DNA of 64,000 nucleotides, from contig NZ_JAGIAM010000001.1 of NCBI RefSeq assembly GCF_017744835.1, forward strand, positions 558,001-622,000, given 5' to 3'. The notes under the pieces were generated by a model, which was given only the letters and a program-made list of their open reading frames with translations, ran no database searches and was not told where the DNA came from. The stretch is from Sphingomonas sp. GTDB lineage: Bacteria > Pseudomonadota > Alphaproteobacteria > Sphingomonadales > Sphingomonadaceae. Made by a program: the position numbers and the translations under genes. Shown here piece after piece: positions 36,998 through 46,358 of the stretch (within the stretch, counting starts at the first letter, position 1; each line of letters opens with the position of its first letter).

Positions 36998-38518
36998 ATG
37001 CGCGGCTTCGCTCGGTCTTTCGCCATCTGCCTCCTTCTGACGGCGACTTCGTCGGCTGCCCGGCCTTTGCCGACCATAGCTAAGCAGGTCTCCCTCGACC
37101 TCGTTCTCGCACCGGGTCGGGAAACCGCCTCGGACGGCACCCCCGTCCCTTATGAAATCGGCACGATCCTCGTTCCGGAGAACCGGTCGAAGCCGGATAG
37201 CCGCAGGATCGGCGTCGGTGTGCTGCGCGTGAAGGCGCGGGAGCCGACCAACGCGCCGCCCATCTTCCTGCTCGTTGGCGGCCCCGGCGTCACCCTGCTC
37301 GACACGATCGGCGACAAAAGTGCCGCTGCACGCCGCCGCCTTCGCTACTGGCTCGATTATAGCGCCGGCGCCGATCTCGTCATCGTCGAGCAGCGCGGCT
37401 TCACGATCGGTGGCGACATGCTCAAGATCCGCTATCCGGCGATGCCGCTCGACCGTCCGACCACGGTGGCGGACAATGTCGCGGTGGTGAAGGCGCTTGC
37501 GAAGACGAGCGGCGCGGGAAATCCCGGACACGACCTCGCCGGCTACACCCTCGCCGAATGCGCCGACGACGTCGACGCGGTGCGCCGGGCGCTTGGATAT
37601 TCGCGCATCAGCCTGTTGGGCGCGAGCTTCGGGTCGCAGTGGAGCTTCGCCGTCATGAAGCGGCATCCGGGCACGGTCGCGCGCGCGCTGATCTCCGCGG
37701 TCGAACCCCTGGACAACGGCTACGACATGCCTTCGCAGGTCCTCGCCGCCATGGAGCGGATCGCTCTCGAGGCCGAGCAGGATCCGGCGTTGCAGCCTCA
37801 CATACCGGCCGGCGGGTTGATGGCCGCGGTGCGCGCGATACGCGACCGGCTGGCGGCGGGGCCCGTCGTGGTGACGCTTCCAGACGACGCCGGCGCCAAG
37901 CCCGTCTCCGTCACCATGGGGCTGGGCGACTTTCAGCAATCGCTTGTCGAGCATGCCGCCACCGCTTCGGCATGGCCGGCCTTCGTCATCGATCTCTACC
38001 ACGCGCGCTACGAGCGCTGGGCGCGCGAGATCGTGGCGAGCCGCAAGGCGCTCGAGACCGATCTGATCGGCCCACTGATCGATACGGCGACCGGCGTCAG
38101 TGCCGCGCGCGAACGCCAGCTGCGCGCCGATCCGGCGCTCGACATCATCGGGCCGTGGAATTTCGCGACGTACCTCGCATCCGCCGACGCCTGGCCGACC
38201 GGCGACCTGGGGGACGATTTCCGGCGGCCGGCGAAGGACGAGACCCCGGTCCTGTTCGTCCAGGGAGACTGGGACACCAATACGCCCATCGAGAATCTGC
38301 TCGGGGTCCTGCCCTATTATCCCAACGCGCACGCGATCGTCGTGCATCGCGGCCAACATGCGGGCGCGCCGCAATTGCTCCGGGACCGGCCCGATCTGTG
38401 GCGCGCGGCCATGGAGTTCCTGAACACGGGCACGATGGCGGGCCTGCCCGCGCGAGCCGAACTGGCGCCCGTACGGTTCGATCTGCCCGAACCTACTCGC
38501 GGTCAGGCCGGAGGATGA
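36998..38518 (+). CDS. Exported alpha/beta hydrolase (tripeptidyl/prolyl aminopeptidase-like)
   Basis: A 506-residue exported protein with signal MRGFARSFAICLLLTATSSAARP. The alpha/beta fold shows the oxyanion segment FLLVGGPGVT, the nucleophile elbow SLLGASFGSQ with the catalytic Ser, the acid in LFVQGDWDTNTPIENL and a late His in VVHRGQHAG, the layout of TAP-like/proline iminopeptidase hydrolases. The ATG at 36998 follows aaagg 8 bases upstream; a long upstream open frame is rejected since it overlaps the sensor kinase gene and lacks family sequence. It is divergent from the LytS/LytTR operon and may be under its control. Confidence 0.83.
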   Translation: MRGFARSFAICLLLTATSSAARPLPTIAKQVSLDLVLAPGRETASDGTPVPYEIGTILVPENRSKPDSRRIGVGVLRVKAREPTNAPPIFLLVGGPGVTLLDTIGDKSAAARRRLRYWLDYSAGADLVIVEQRGFTIGGDMLKIRYPAMPLDRPTTVADNVAVVKALAKTSGAGNPGHDLAGYTLAECADDVDAVRRALGYSRISLLGASFGSQWSFAVMKRHPGTVARALISAVEPLDNGYDMPSQVLAAMERIALEAEQDPALQPHIPAGGLMAAVRAIRDRLAAGPVVVTLPDDAGAKPVSVTMGLGDFQQSLVEHAATASAWPAFVIDLYHARYERWAREIVASRKALETDLIGPLIDTATGVSAARERQLRADPALDIIGPWNFATYLASADAWPTGDLGDDFRRPAKDETPVLFVQGDWDTNTPIENLLGVLPYYPNAHAIVVHRGQHAGAPQLLRDRPDLWRAAMEFLNTGTMAGLPARAELAPVRFDLPEPTRGQAGG

Positions 38519-38547
38519 CCGGAGAGGCTGGCTACACTGCCCCTTTG

Positions 38548-38571
38548 TGTGTATTATTCATATAATACACA
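38548..38571. promoter_or_regulatory. Perfect 10-bp inverted repeat overlapping a -10 and the ribosome binding site
   Basis: tgtgtattat-tcat-ataatacaca is a perfect 24-base palindrome 11 bases before the ATG at 38583. It contains a consensus -10 (tataat, 38561-38566) and abuts the aaggag ribosome site. A protein bound here would block transcription of the NTF2-like gene. The shape fits operators of PadR or GntR/YtrA-type dimers; no such regulator is adjacent. Confidence 0.6.
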
Positions 38572-38582
38572 AGGAGAATGCG

Positions 38583-39371
38583 ATGTCGTGGCCCGCAGCA
38601 TTTTTGCTCGTCCTCGCAGGTGACGGTGCCAGGCCGGAGGTGGCTGCGGCGCAAACCGCGGCCCCGGTCGCCGCCGCGGACGAGAAAGCGGTTCGAACTG
38701 CCGACGACGCGTTCTGGCGCGCGTTCAATGCGTGCGATGCGGCATCGATGGCACGCTGGTTCAGCGAGGATGTGGAATTCTATCACGACCTCACCGGATT
38801 GACGCGGGGCCGCGCCGCGACAGTCGCATCGCTCCTCAAGGGGCCCTGCGGCACCCCCGGTCTGCACCTGCGGCGCGCGCTCGTGGACGGAAGCATGCGC
38901 TTTCAGGCGATCCCGGGATATGGCGCGATGCTGACCGGGGAGCATCTGTTCCATGCCCGCCAGGGCGACACGCCCGAACGGCCCGCGACGCTCGCCCGAT
39001 TCCTGGTAATATGGCAGCATCAGGCAGGCGGCTGGGCGATGACCCGGATCGTCAGCTACGATCACCGGCCTCCGCCTTATGTCGCAACCTCGGTCGCCAT
39101 TCCGCTCTCGCCTGAGAAGCTGAAACGCTATGTCGGGCGCTATCGAACCCAGGCTTCCGGCGACGTCGACATCAGTTTGGAAGAGGGTGAGCTCGTGCTG
39201 CGCTCGGGCAGCCTGAGAGTAACGCTCGCGGCCAGCACCCCCGACCGCTTCTTCGCACGCGAGCGGGACCTGCGGATCGTCTTTCAGGGCGATCGCGGCA
39301 TTTCAGAAATCCGGATCGAAGAAAATGGCGCGGTCGTCGCCCGTGGCGTGCGCGTCGAGCCTCACCGATGA
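38583..39371 (+). CDS. NTF2-like (DUF4440/SnoaL-type) protein with C-terminal beta domain
   Basis: A 262-residue protein. After an N-terminal hydrophobic stretch (MSWPAAFLLVLAGDGARPEVAAAQTA, probably a signal) comes an NTF2-like domain (about 35-155: ADDAFWRAFNACDAASMARWFSEDVEFYHDLTG). The C-terminal domain (about 170-262: LSPEKLKRYVGRYRTQASGDVDISLEEGELVLRSG) resembles the beta-barrel tail found in beta-lactamase-related and peptidase proteins (DUF3471-like). The ATG at 38583 is 7 bases after aggag. The role is unknown; the palindromic operator in front suggests it is inducible. Confidence 0.7.
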   Translation: MSWPAAFLLVLAGDGARPEVAAAQTAAPVAAADEKAVRTADDAFWRAFNACDAASMARWFSEDVEFYHDLTGLTRGRAATVASLLKGPCGTPGLHLRRALVDGSMRFQAIPGYGAMLTGEHLFHARQGDTPERPATLARFLVIWQHQAGGWAMTRIVSYDHRPPPYVATSVAIPLSPEKLKRYVGRYRTQASGDVDISLEEGELVLRSGSLRVTLAASTPDRFFARERDLRIVFQGDRGISEIRIEENGAVVARGVRVEPHR

Positions 39372-39457
39372 GATGACGGGCGTCCGCTCCACGCCCGGTT
39401 CCGCAGAACGCGGTGCATCAGCGGCTCCATAGGGCACGGCGTAGCTTTGATTGCCGT

Positions 39458-40189
39458 CTAAGCTGACGACGATTGCTGATCGGGCGCGGGCGCCCAGATG
39501 TCGTCCTTCGCCATCGCCAGGCTCGCGCGGCAGTCGCATGCGACGCGTTCCAGCCGGCGGAGGTCCAGCACTTCGATGGCGCCTCGCGTGGCGCGTATCA
39601 GCCCTTCGCGCTGCAGCTTGGCGATGCAGCTCGAAACCGAACTGCGCGTCGCGCCCAGCATCTGTGCCAGCGATTCCTGCGTGAGCGGCAGCACCTTCTC
39701 CAGGCAGCTATGGTCGAGCGCGTCGAGTATCGAGCGCGCCAAACGGCTCTCGATCGAATGCAGCGCGTTGCAGGCCATCAGTTGGCGCGCCTCGGTTACC
39801 AGCATTTCCAAATGCAGCTCAACCGCACGTCGAAGCGCCGGCGATGCCTCGAACATCTCGCGGTAACGCCCGACACCCAGGCGCAGCGCACTACCTGGAA
39901 TCTGGACCTCGCCACGCGAACGAAAGCGGCCGCTACCGAAGGCCTCCAGCACGCCGACGCCGCCGTTGCATCCCATCATCGCGGTCTGGACGCTGTCACC
40001 GCCGATCGTCTGGGTCAACGTGGCCGCCAGCCCGGTCAGCGGGAAATAGACCCACTCGATGAACTGCCCATCGCTGTGCAGCACGTCGCCGCGACGCAGC
40101 TCGCATCGCTGAAAATAGGGAGAAAATCGTGCGCGCACGCCGGGCTCAAGCGCCGCGAGCAGCGCATTCGCCTCGAATGAACCGTCCAT
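39458..40189 (-). CDS. Crp/Fnr-family transcriptional regulator
   Basis: A 243-residue regulator. The N-terminal cyclic-nucleotide-binding-like domain (about 15-120; RRGDVLHSDGQFIEWVYFPLTGL) is followed by a dimer helix and a winged helix (about 155-220; LTQESLAQMLGATRSSVSSCIAKLQREGLIRATRGAIEVLD). There are no Fnr-type cysteine clusters at the N-terminus, so it is not an iron-sulfur oxygen sensor of the Fnr kind. Its closest relative in the window is the regulator at 45580, on the other side of the KaiC operon. The target is unknown. Confidence 0.88.
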   Translation of the reverse strand: MDGSFEANALLAALEPGVRARFSPYFQRCELRRGDVLHSDGQFIEWVYFPLTGLAATLTQTIGGDSVQTAMMGCNGGVGVLEAFGSGRFRSRGEVQIPGSALRLGVGRYREMFEASPALRRAVELHLEMLVTEARQLMACNALHSIESRLARSILDALDHSCLEKVLPLTQESLAQMLGATRSSVSSCIAKLQREGLIRATRGAIEVLDLRRLERVACDCRASLAMAKDDIWAPAPDQQSSSA

Positions 40190-40578
40190 GGCAATGCCTC
40201 CTGACTGCGAGAGGTCGCAGACGGGGCACGCGCTCCAGTGAGGGGCCAGAGATCATCAGCAACCAATCATCGCTCCAGAATTTCAAGTCGACGCAATGTC
40301 GGCATCCATAACGATAATGCAACCATCAAGGTTCCACCACGCGGACGTAGCGTCTGCTACCGACAAATCGTTCATGAAGGAGAAAGGTTTTGCAAAACTA
40401 TCGAAAATCAACGGAGATGTCCGAGATTTTGCGGGCACCACTTGGACAATTTGTTACATGTTATTTTCTACAATAGATATTTTCCATGTTTATAGTATGC
40501 CATTACCCGCGCGGCGACATTCCTCAGCGGTCCAGCCTCTGCGGGTGGGATTTGGGAAAACGAGCGCCGCCAGGGCGG
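40190..40578. other. 389-base AT-richer intergenic region
   Basis: The stretch from about 40260 to 40510 is visibly richer in A and T than the genes around it (for example the segment around 40448-40475). It lies upstream of the Crp-type regulator at 40189 (minus strand) and downstream of the response regulator at 40579. No supported gene was found; it probably holds the promoter of the Crp-type gene. Confidence 0.5.
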
Positions 40579-40953
40579 CTACCGGTCGAGCGCGTCTGAT
40601 CGCTCCAGAATTCGCGCCAGCGCGGCCTTCACATTCTCGGGACGATAGGGCTTGTTCAAGGCACCCCCGGCACCCGGCACCAGATCCGCATCGTCGTACC
40701 CGCTTGCCACGACGAACGGCACGCAGCGTTCGCGAAGGATCGCCGCTACGGAATGGCTGGTCCGATTGCCGATATTGACGTCAAGGATCGCGGCGTCGAG
40801 CGTCATGTCACGCGCAAGCGCCTCCGCGCTGCCGACGTCCAGTACCGGCCCGACCACCACGCAGTCGAGGTCGACGAGAATGTCCTCGAGCAGCATCGCG
40901 ATGAGCGGTTCGTCTTCGAGCACCAAGACACGCTTGCCGCAGAAATCGCTCAC
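40579..40953 (-). CDS. Single-domain response regulator
   Basis: A 124-residue receiver domain with no output domain. Acidic pocket VLEDEPLI, phosphoacceptor Asp in [11 protein letters not shown] (about residue 56), Thr/Ser position VVASGYDD and Lys in [11 protein letters not shown]. It acts as a phosphorelay intermediate or a protein-binding output. Its ATG overlaps the stop of the hybrid kinase (ATGA), which marks the kinase as its likely partner. It ends the KaiC - hybrid kinase - regulator operon. Confidence 0.9.
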   Translation of the reverse strand: MSDFCGKRVLVLEDEPLIAMLLEDILVDLDCVVVGPVLDVGSAEALARDMTLDAAILDVNIGNRTSHSVAAILRERCVPFVVASGYDDADLVPGAGGALNKPYRPENVKAALARILERSDALDR

Positions 40954-43562
40954 GAGACCGGCTCCACTTTCGCCTTGATCAGGCGGCCGACCAGCGCGCC
41001 CAGGGCATCCATCGAGTAGGGCTTGCGCAGCAGCTCGATGTCGCTAGCGTCGTCGTCGACGAGCGCGTCGGCATATCCTGTGGTCAGCACCACGGGCAGG
41101 TCGGGGTGGCTCCGGCCGAGCATGCGCGCGAGTTCCAGGCCGCTCATCCCGCCAGGCATGACCACATCGGTCAACACCAGGTCGAACGGTTCGCGCGCCT
41201 GATCTAGGGCCTCGAGCGCGGCGCGCGCATCCAGCACGCGCACCGTTTCATAACCGAGGTCGGCGAGCAGTTCCGATGCATGCTCGCCGACATTCTCATT
41301 GTCCTCGACGACAAGGATACGCCCGCTCCCATCGCCGTCGATTCGCTCGTTCTCGCGCTGCTGCTCGGACGGAAGCTGGGCGTCGGCAACGCGCGGCAGA
41401 TAGAGCGTGAACGTCGCTCCCTGCCCCGGCGCACTGTGCACACGCACGTCGCCCCCCGATTGTTTGGCGAAGCCATAGACCTGGCTCAGCCCGAGCCCAG
41501 TGCCCTTGCCTATTTCCTTCGTCGTGTAGAAGGGCTCAAAGATCCGGGCGATCTGTTCCTCCGCAAGCCCCACCCCGGTGTCGGCGATGCCGACAGTGAC
41601 GAACGCGCCGGCGAGCGGCGGATGGCCCGGCGCTTCCGGGATCTCCGAGCTCTCGCCCACCGTCAGGGTGATCGTTCCTTCGCCGCTCATGGCATCCCGC
41701 GCGTTTACCGCCATGTTCACCAGCGCCGTCTCGAACTGGATGAGGTCCGCCTTGATCGGTGCCGGCGAGACGCGAAGGTCGGTCCGGAGCATGATCCGCG
41801 AGCCGACCACCGTGGCCAGCATCTCCGCGACCCGGCCGACCTTGTCCGCCGCGTCGAACACGGTTTCGCGCAGCGGCTGCCTGCGGGCGAAGGCGAGCAG
41901 CTGCGCGGTGAGCTTGGCCGCGCGCTCGGCCGTTTCGGCGATCGCGCTGGTGTAGCGCGCGCGCCGGTCTTCGCTCAGCCCCGGGCGCCGGAGCGCATCG
42001 ACGCCGGACAGGATCACGGTCAGCAGGTTGTTGAAGTCGTGCGCGACGCCGCCGGTCAACTGGCCGATGGCCTCCATCTTCTGCGATTGCCGGAGCGCCT
42101 CTTCGACCTTCTGGCGCTCCGCGGCTTCCCGCTCGAGCCGCGTGAGCGCCTGCTGCAGCTCGCCGGTCCGCTCGGCGACGCGCGCTTCGAGCGCGGCTTC
42201 CGTTTCACGCTGCGCCGTGATGTCGGCATGGGTGCCGCACCAGCGGAAAATGGCTCCCGTCTCGTCGCGGATGGGGACGATCCGGCAGAGAAAATGGCGC
42301 AACACCCCGTCGTGCCGGAGCATCGGGAACACCATCTCGAAGCGTTCGCCGCTCTTCAGAGCCTGGCGCCAGCGCCGACGGACCTCGGGCCCCGCTTCGG
42401 GGTCGTGCGCCGCCTCCCAGCCGGCGTCTTCCTCCGGACCCTTGCCGGTAAATTCGTGCCAGCGCTGGTTGTACCAGAAGATCGTGCCGTCGCCGTAGGC
42501 CAGCCAGCACAGCGAAGATATATTGTTGGCAAGCGTCAGAAACTCGTCACGTTGTCGCTGGAGCTCGGCTTCGGCGCGCCGGCGTTCCTCGAGCTCGCGC
42601 TGCTCGGCGATGAACAGCCGGACATTGTCGATCGCGGCGGCCGCCTGGCCCGCGACCCCTACCATCACCGCTTCGGCGGCTTCGCCGAAAACATCGGGCT
42701 TCGAATGGCCGAAGAACAAGCCGCCGAGGACTTCGCCGCTGCGCGACACAACCGGAACCGCAAGATAGCTGCAGACCGGCAGATGGCCCTCCGGCATGCC
42801 GGCATTGGGAGCGTTTCGCCCGTAGCGCGGATCGCGCGTGATGTCCGCCGAACGCACGATCCGCTCGCCGGTGAAGGTGGGTGCGAACACCGGCGTGTTG
42901 CGCGGCATGGGAAAGTTATCGAACTTGCTGCGCGGCGCTCCGGACAAGGTGTACAGCGTGTAGGATTCACCCTTCTCGTCGATGACATTGTAGAAAAACG
43001 ATCCGAATTCCGCCCCCGTCAGCGCGACCCCGGCGTCGGTCACCGCCTGCACGACGCGTTCGAGGTCGAGCTCGGCGCTGAGCGTCGCGCCGAGCTTGTT
43101 GAGGATGCCGAGCGTCCGTGTTTCCTCGGCAAGCGCCCGGCGGATGCGCGCTTCCTCCGCCAGCTGCTCGCCCGCTTCGAACTGCCGCAACCGGGCGCGG
43201 CGCGCCGAGCCGACGGCGGATATCAGGCTGGTCTGGTTGAGCGGCCGCTCGAGCACCGTGACGTTGCCGAGGAGCGTGATCACGCGCTCGTCGATCGCGC
43301 CGCCGCGGTGCGACAAGAGCACGAACGGAAAGTCCGACCAGCTCGGTTGCGCCTTCACCCAGCGGTCGATCGCGGGCCAGTCGCCGACGGCAAGGCCTTC
43401 CTGGGCAATCACGGCGCCCGCGGCCGTGTCGAGGTGACGCAGCAGATCATCGATCCCCCCGCAAGCGCGGCTCGGGATGCCCTCGTTCGCGATCAGGCGC
43501 TCGATGATCGGGCCGTCCCGCCCAACGGGGGCCCAGACCAGGACGGCCGACTCGCGGCCCAT
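40950..43562 (-). CDS. Hybrid sensor histidine kinase (REC-like, GAF, PAS, kinase, REC)
   Basis: An 870-residue soluble hybrid kinase. An N-terminal receiver-like domain (about 1-125) appears to lack the usual phospho-Asp context; next come a GAF domain (about 150-320, [21 protein letters not shown]), a PAS domain (about 345-465, [18 protein letters not shown]) ending in a coiled coil, HisKA with the phospho-His in [14 protein letters not shown], an HATPase ([31 protein letters not shown]) and a C-terminal receiver ([11 protein letters not shown]). There are no membrane helices. It follows the KaiC-like gene with one base between, so both are one transcription unit. Confidence 0.9.
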   Translation of the reverse strand: MGRESAVLVWAPVGRDGPIIERLIANEGIPSRACGGIDDLLRHLDTAAGAVIAQEGLAVGDWPAIDRWVKAQPSWSDFPFVLLSHRGGAIDERVITLLGNVTVLERPLNQTSLISAVGSARRARLRQFEAGEQLAEEARIRRALAEETRTLGILNKLGATLSAELDLERVVQAVTDAGVALTGAEFGSFFYNVIDEKGESYTLYTLSGAPRSKFDNFPMPRNTPVFAPTFTGERIVRSADITRDPRYGRNAPNAGMPEGHLPVCSYLAVPVVSRSGEVLGGLFFGHSKPDVFGEAAEAVMVGVAGQAAAAIDNVRLFIAEQRELEERRRAEAELQRQRDEFLTLANNISSLCWLAYGDGTIFWYNQRWHEFTGKGPEEDAGWEAAHDPEAGPEVRRRWRQALKSGERFEMVFPMLRHDGVLRHFLCRIVPIRDETGAIFRWCGTHADITAQRETEAALEARVAERTGELQQALTRLEREAAERQKVEEALRQSQKMEAIGQLTGGVAHDFNNLLTVILSGVDALRRPGLSEDRRARYTSAIAETAERAAKLTAQLLAFARRQPLRETVFDAADKVGRVAEMLATVVGSRIMLRTDLRVSPAPIKADLIQFETALVNMAVNARDAMSGEGTITLTVGESSEIPEAPGHPPLAGAFVTVGIADTGVGLAEEQIARIFEPFYTTKEIGKGTGLGLSQVYGFAKQSGGDVRVHSAPGQGATFTLYLPRVADAQLPSEQQRENERIDGDGSGRILVVEDNENVGEHASELLADLGYETVRVLDARAALEALDQAREPFDLVLTDVVMPGGMSGLELARMLGRSHPDLPVVLTTGYADALVDDDASDIELLRKPYSMDALGALVGRLIKAKVEPVS

Positions 43563-43563
43563 G

Positions 43564-45057
43564 TCAGCGCTTCTCTTCGAGAAGGTCCGCTTCCGCGCCC
43601 GTGAAGGTCGGCACGCCCGTCAGCACGCCCTGGAATTCGGTGAGCGCGTGTCCCACCGACACGCCGCGCGAGCTGATCCGATATTCTCGGATCGTCTCTT
43701 CGTGCTGCCCGGTGCGCTTCTTCAGCACCGAGAGCGCCCGCCTGAGCTTGCCCCCGGCCTCGAAGAAGCGAAGCATGATCACCGCGTCGCTCAGATAGGT
43801 CAGGTCGACCGGGCTCGCCATTTGGCCGACCATGCCGTGCTGCGCGAGCACCAGGATCGTCACAATACCCTGCTGGTTCAGATACGAGAGCATCTCGTGC
43901 ATCTGCAGCATCATGAAATGCTCTTCGGGCATCGCGTTCAGGTAGCCGCTGAGGCTGTCGAGAACGACGACTTGCGCCTCATGGTGCTCGACCGCCTCTC
44001 GGACGCAGGCGGTGAGCTCGCCCGGCGTCAGTTCCGCGGGATCGATCTGGCGCAGGTGCAGCAGCCCCTGCTGGATGAACGGCTCGAGGTCGAAGCCCAT
44101 GCCGCGCGCGCGCCGCAGGAACACGCTGCGGATCTCGTCGAAGACGAGCACGAGCGCCGTCTCGCCGCGCTGGAGCGAGGCGTAGACGAACTGCAGCGCG
44201 AGTGAGGACTTGCCCGAGCCCGAAGGGCCGATAATCAGCGTGCTGGTTCCGCGGTCGAGCCCCCCGCCGACCAGCGCATCGAGTTCGGCGACGCCGCTGT
44301 TGGCGGAGCCCGCAACATAGTCGACGTGATGGTCGGCGGCGACCAGCCGCGGATAGACGTGCAGCCCGCCGCGCTCGATCGTGAAGTCATGATAGCCGCC
44401 ACGGAACTTGACCCCGCGCATCTTGATGCAGCGCAGGCGGCGGCGTTCGGCCCCATATAGCGCCGCAAGCTGCTCGAGGCGAAGCACGCCGTGGCTGATG
44501 CTGTGCAGGTTGAGGTCGTCCTGCTCGGACGTGAGGTCATCGAGCATCAGCACGGTGCAGCCGCACTTCAGGAAGAAGTGCTTGAGCGCCAGCACTTGCC
44601 GGCGATAGCGCAGCGAGCCCTGCGACAGCAGCCGTATCTCGGACAGGGAGTCGAACACCAGCCGCTTGGGCTTGATCCGTTCGACCTCCGCCATGACCAT
44701 CTGCACCGTTTCGCCGAGCTCGAGCTCGGAGGAATAGAGCACCGTCTGCTGCGCCTTGGGGTCGAGCGAGAGCTCGGGCGGCATGAGCTCGAAAATCTCG
44801 ATCCCGTCGAAGCTCCAGCCGTGGCTGGCGGCCACCGCATAGAGCTCGGCCCGGGTCTCCGACAGCGTGACGTAGAGGCCAAGCTCGCCCTTATCGGCAC
44901 CGTCCATCAGGAACTGGAGCGCCATGCTGGTCTTGCCCGATCCGGGCTGGCCTTCGACCAAGTGGATCCGATTCTCGGCATAACCGCCACTCAGAATCGG
45001 ATCGAGGCCCGGCACCCCCGTCGGTATCAGGGGTGTCGGCCGATACGCCAGCTCCAT
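43564..45057 (-). CDS. KaiC-like double ATPase
   Basis: A 497-residue RecA-fold protein with two KaiC repeats. The first has Walker [10 protein letters not shown] (about residue 40) and [12 protein letters not shown]; the second has GPSGSGKSS (about 270), [12 protein letters not shown] and ILVLAQHG. Both repeats have adjacent catalytic-type Glu residues ([19 protein letters not shown]). KaiC is the clock ATPase and kinase of cyanobacteria; many other bacteria have such homologues for stress and signalling without a clock. No kaiA or kaiB is here. The ATG at 45057 follows aaggga. It heads the operon with the hybrid kinase and response regulator. Confidence 0.9.
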   Translation of the reverse strand: MELAYRPTPLIPTGVPGLDPILSGGYAENRIHLVEGQPGSGKTSMALQFLMDGADKGELGLYVTLSETRAELYAVAASHGWSFDGIEIFELMPPELSLDPKAQQTVLYSSELELGETVQMVMAEVERIKPKRLVFDSLSEIRLLSQGSLRYRRQVLALKHFFLKCGCTVLMLDDLTSEQDDLNLHSISHGVLRLEQLAALYGAERRRLRCIKMRGVKFRGGYHDFTIERGGLHVYPRLVAADHHVDYVAGSANSGVAELDALVGGGLDRGTSTLIIGPSGSGKSSLALQFVYASLQRGETALVLVFDEIRSVFLRRARGMGFDLEPFIQQGLLHLRQIDPAELTPGELTACVREAVEHHEAQVVVLDSLSGYLNAMPEEHFMMLQMHEMLSYLNQQGIVTILVLAQHGMVGQMASPVDLTYLSDAVIMLRFFEAGGKLRRALSVLKKRTGQHEETIREYRISSRGVSVGHALTEFQGVLTGVPTFTGAEADLLEEKR

Positions 45058-45213
45058 AACGCGTCCCTTCGCTTGCAAGGGCAGCGCTATAGACAGCTAT
45101 ATTCCCGAGTTGTGTTCGATACCCAACAGAAGGGTGCAATTGAATCGATTATGCACGGTGGGATGCAGCCACTTCCCCCCGGCATCCGGCGCAATTCGCG
45201 CGTCGCGAACCGA

Positions 45214-45426
45214 CTAGACCGTATCGTTGGATGCCGTGCCGCCGTCGGCCACCTGGATCGGCGCCTGCGCCTGCTCGGCTGCCAGGTCCGCCGCGGCGAG
45301 CAGCCGCCGCGCCGTTTCGGTGGCCGCGTTCGGCTGCAATGCAATGGCGACCCGGGGACCCGTCATGACAACTTCGCCATTGAGTACGTCGACTGTGAGC
45401 GGCTGCGTTTCCGCATTCAAGGTCAT
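45214..45426 (-). CDS. Small hypothetical protein (70 residues)
   Basis: It begins MTLNAETQPLTVDVLNGEVVMTGPRVAI, a beta-rich start, then a helical Ala-rich stretch (TETARRLLAAADLAAEQAQA) and a polar tail. No signal peptide or Cys. Short Ala-rich proteins of this form are seen in sphingomonads, but no function is known. The Shine-Dalgarno is weak. It lies upstream of the KaiC-like gene on the same strand, about 155 bases away, and is divergent from the Crp-type gene. Confidence 0.5.
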   Translation of the reverse strand: MTLNAETQPLTVDVLNGEVVMTGPRVAIALQPNAATETARRLLAAADLAAEQAQAPIQVADGGTASNDTV

Positions 45427-45579
45427 GAGCGCAGTATCCGCCTATGGTCCGTGTCGTTATCGCTTAAAAGCGCTCACCCGCCGAGGGTTCCGCGACCCTG
45501 ACATTCCCACCCGATGCGATTCGGGGCTCCATACCTCTTCATTCGGGCGCCGGACACCCTCCGGAGCTTCGGGGGCACC

Positions 45580-46302
45580 ATGACTTTCAATCCCAAGAAC
45601 GCGATCCTCGCGGAAATCGAGCCTGCCATCGCGCTGAAGTTCACGGCCCAGATCGAACGGGTCGAGCTCAACCGCGGCGACGTGCTCCAGGAAACCGGCG
45701 CCGAGATCCTGTGGGTCTGGTTCCCCGACGATGCGCTGATCTGCATGGCGTCCGAAAGCGTCGAAGGCGAAAGCATCAGCGGCGGCATGGTCGGGCGCAA
45801 CGGCACCTTCGGCGCCTTCGAAGCCTGCGGCAGCAGGATCAGCTATTCGCGTGCGCTCGTGCAGATCGGCGGGATCGCGTGGCGGATCCGTGCCGCACAT
45901 TATCGCGATCTTTTCGACCATTCGGCCAACCTCAGGGTCGCGATCCACAAGCAAGTCGAGGCGCTGCTGGTCGAGGCGCGCCAGCTGGTCGCCTGCACTG
46001 CGATCCATCGGGTAGAAAGCCGCATGTGCCGCGTGCTGCTCGATGCGTCCGCGCGAAGCCACAAGGGCAGCCACCTGACCCTCACGCAGGAAGAGCTTGC
46101 CAACATCCTCGGCGTCCAGCGCTCGACCATCGCGGTCACGTCCTCCGCGCTGCAGCGCGGCGGTCTCATTCGCAGCCGGCGCGGAGGCATCGACATCATC
46201 GACTTCGGTCGCCTCGAGGCCGCGGCTTGCTCGTGCCGCCGGACGATCGCCTATGCCCAGCAGGAAATCTATCGGGCGCCTGACGACGTGTGCGAGGGTT
46301 AG
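45580..46302 (+). CDS. Crp/Fnr-family transcriptional regulator
   Basis: A 240-residue regulator. Cyclic-nucleotide-like domain (about 10-125; LNRGDVLQETGAEILWVWFPDDALI) and winged helix (about 155-225; LTQEELANILGVQRSTIAVTSSALQRGGLIRSRRGGIDII). It resembles the regulator at 39458 in layout and in a Cys pair (ACSCRRTIAYAQQEI, compare ACDCRASLAMAKDDI) just after the winged helix. The ATG at 45580 begins the family sequence (MTFNPKNAILAEIEPAIA); an in-frame ATG 22 codons upstream is rejected. Confidence 0.88.
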   Translation: MTFNPKNAILAEIEPAIALKFTAQIERVELNRGDVLQETGAEILWVWFPDDALICMASESVEGESISGGMVGRNGTFGAFEACGSRISYSRALVQIGGIAWRIRAAHYRDLFDHSANLRVAIHKQVEALLVEARQLVACTAIHRVESRMCRVLLDASARSHKGSHLTLTQEELANILGVQRSTIAVTSSALQRGGLIRSRRGGIDIIDFGRLEAAACSCRRTIAYAQQEIYRAPDDVCEG

Positions 46303-46358
46303 CCCTCAAACTTCGGTTGAGCGCTCGACGGCCCAGGTTCGGACATTTCGATGGCCTC

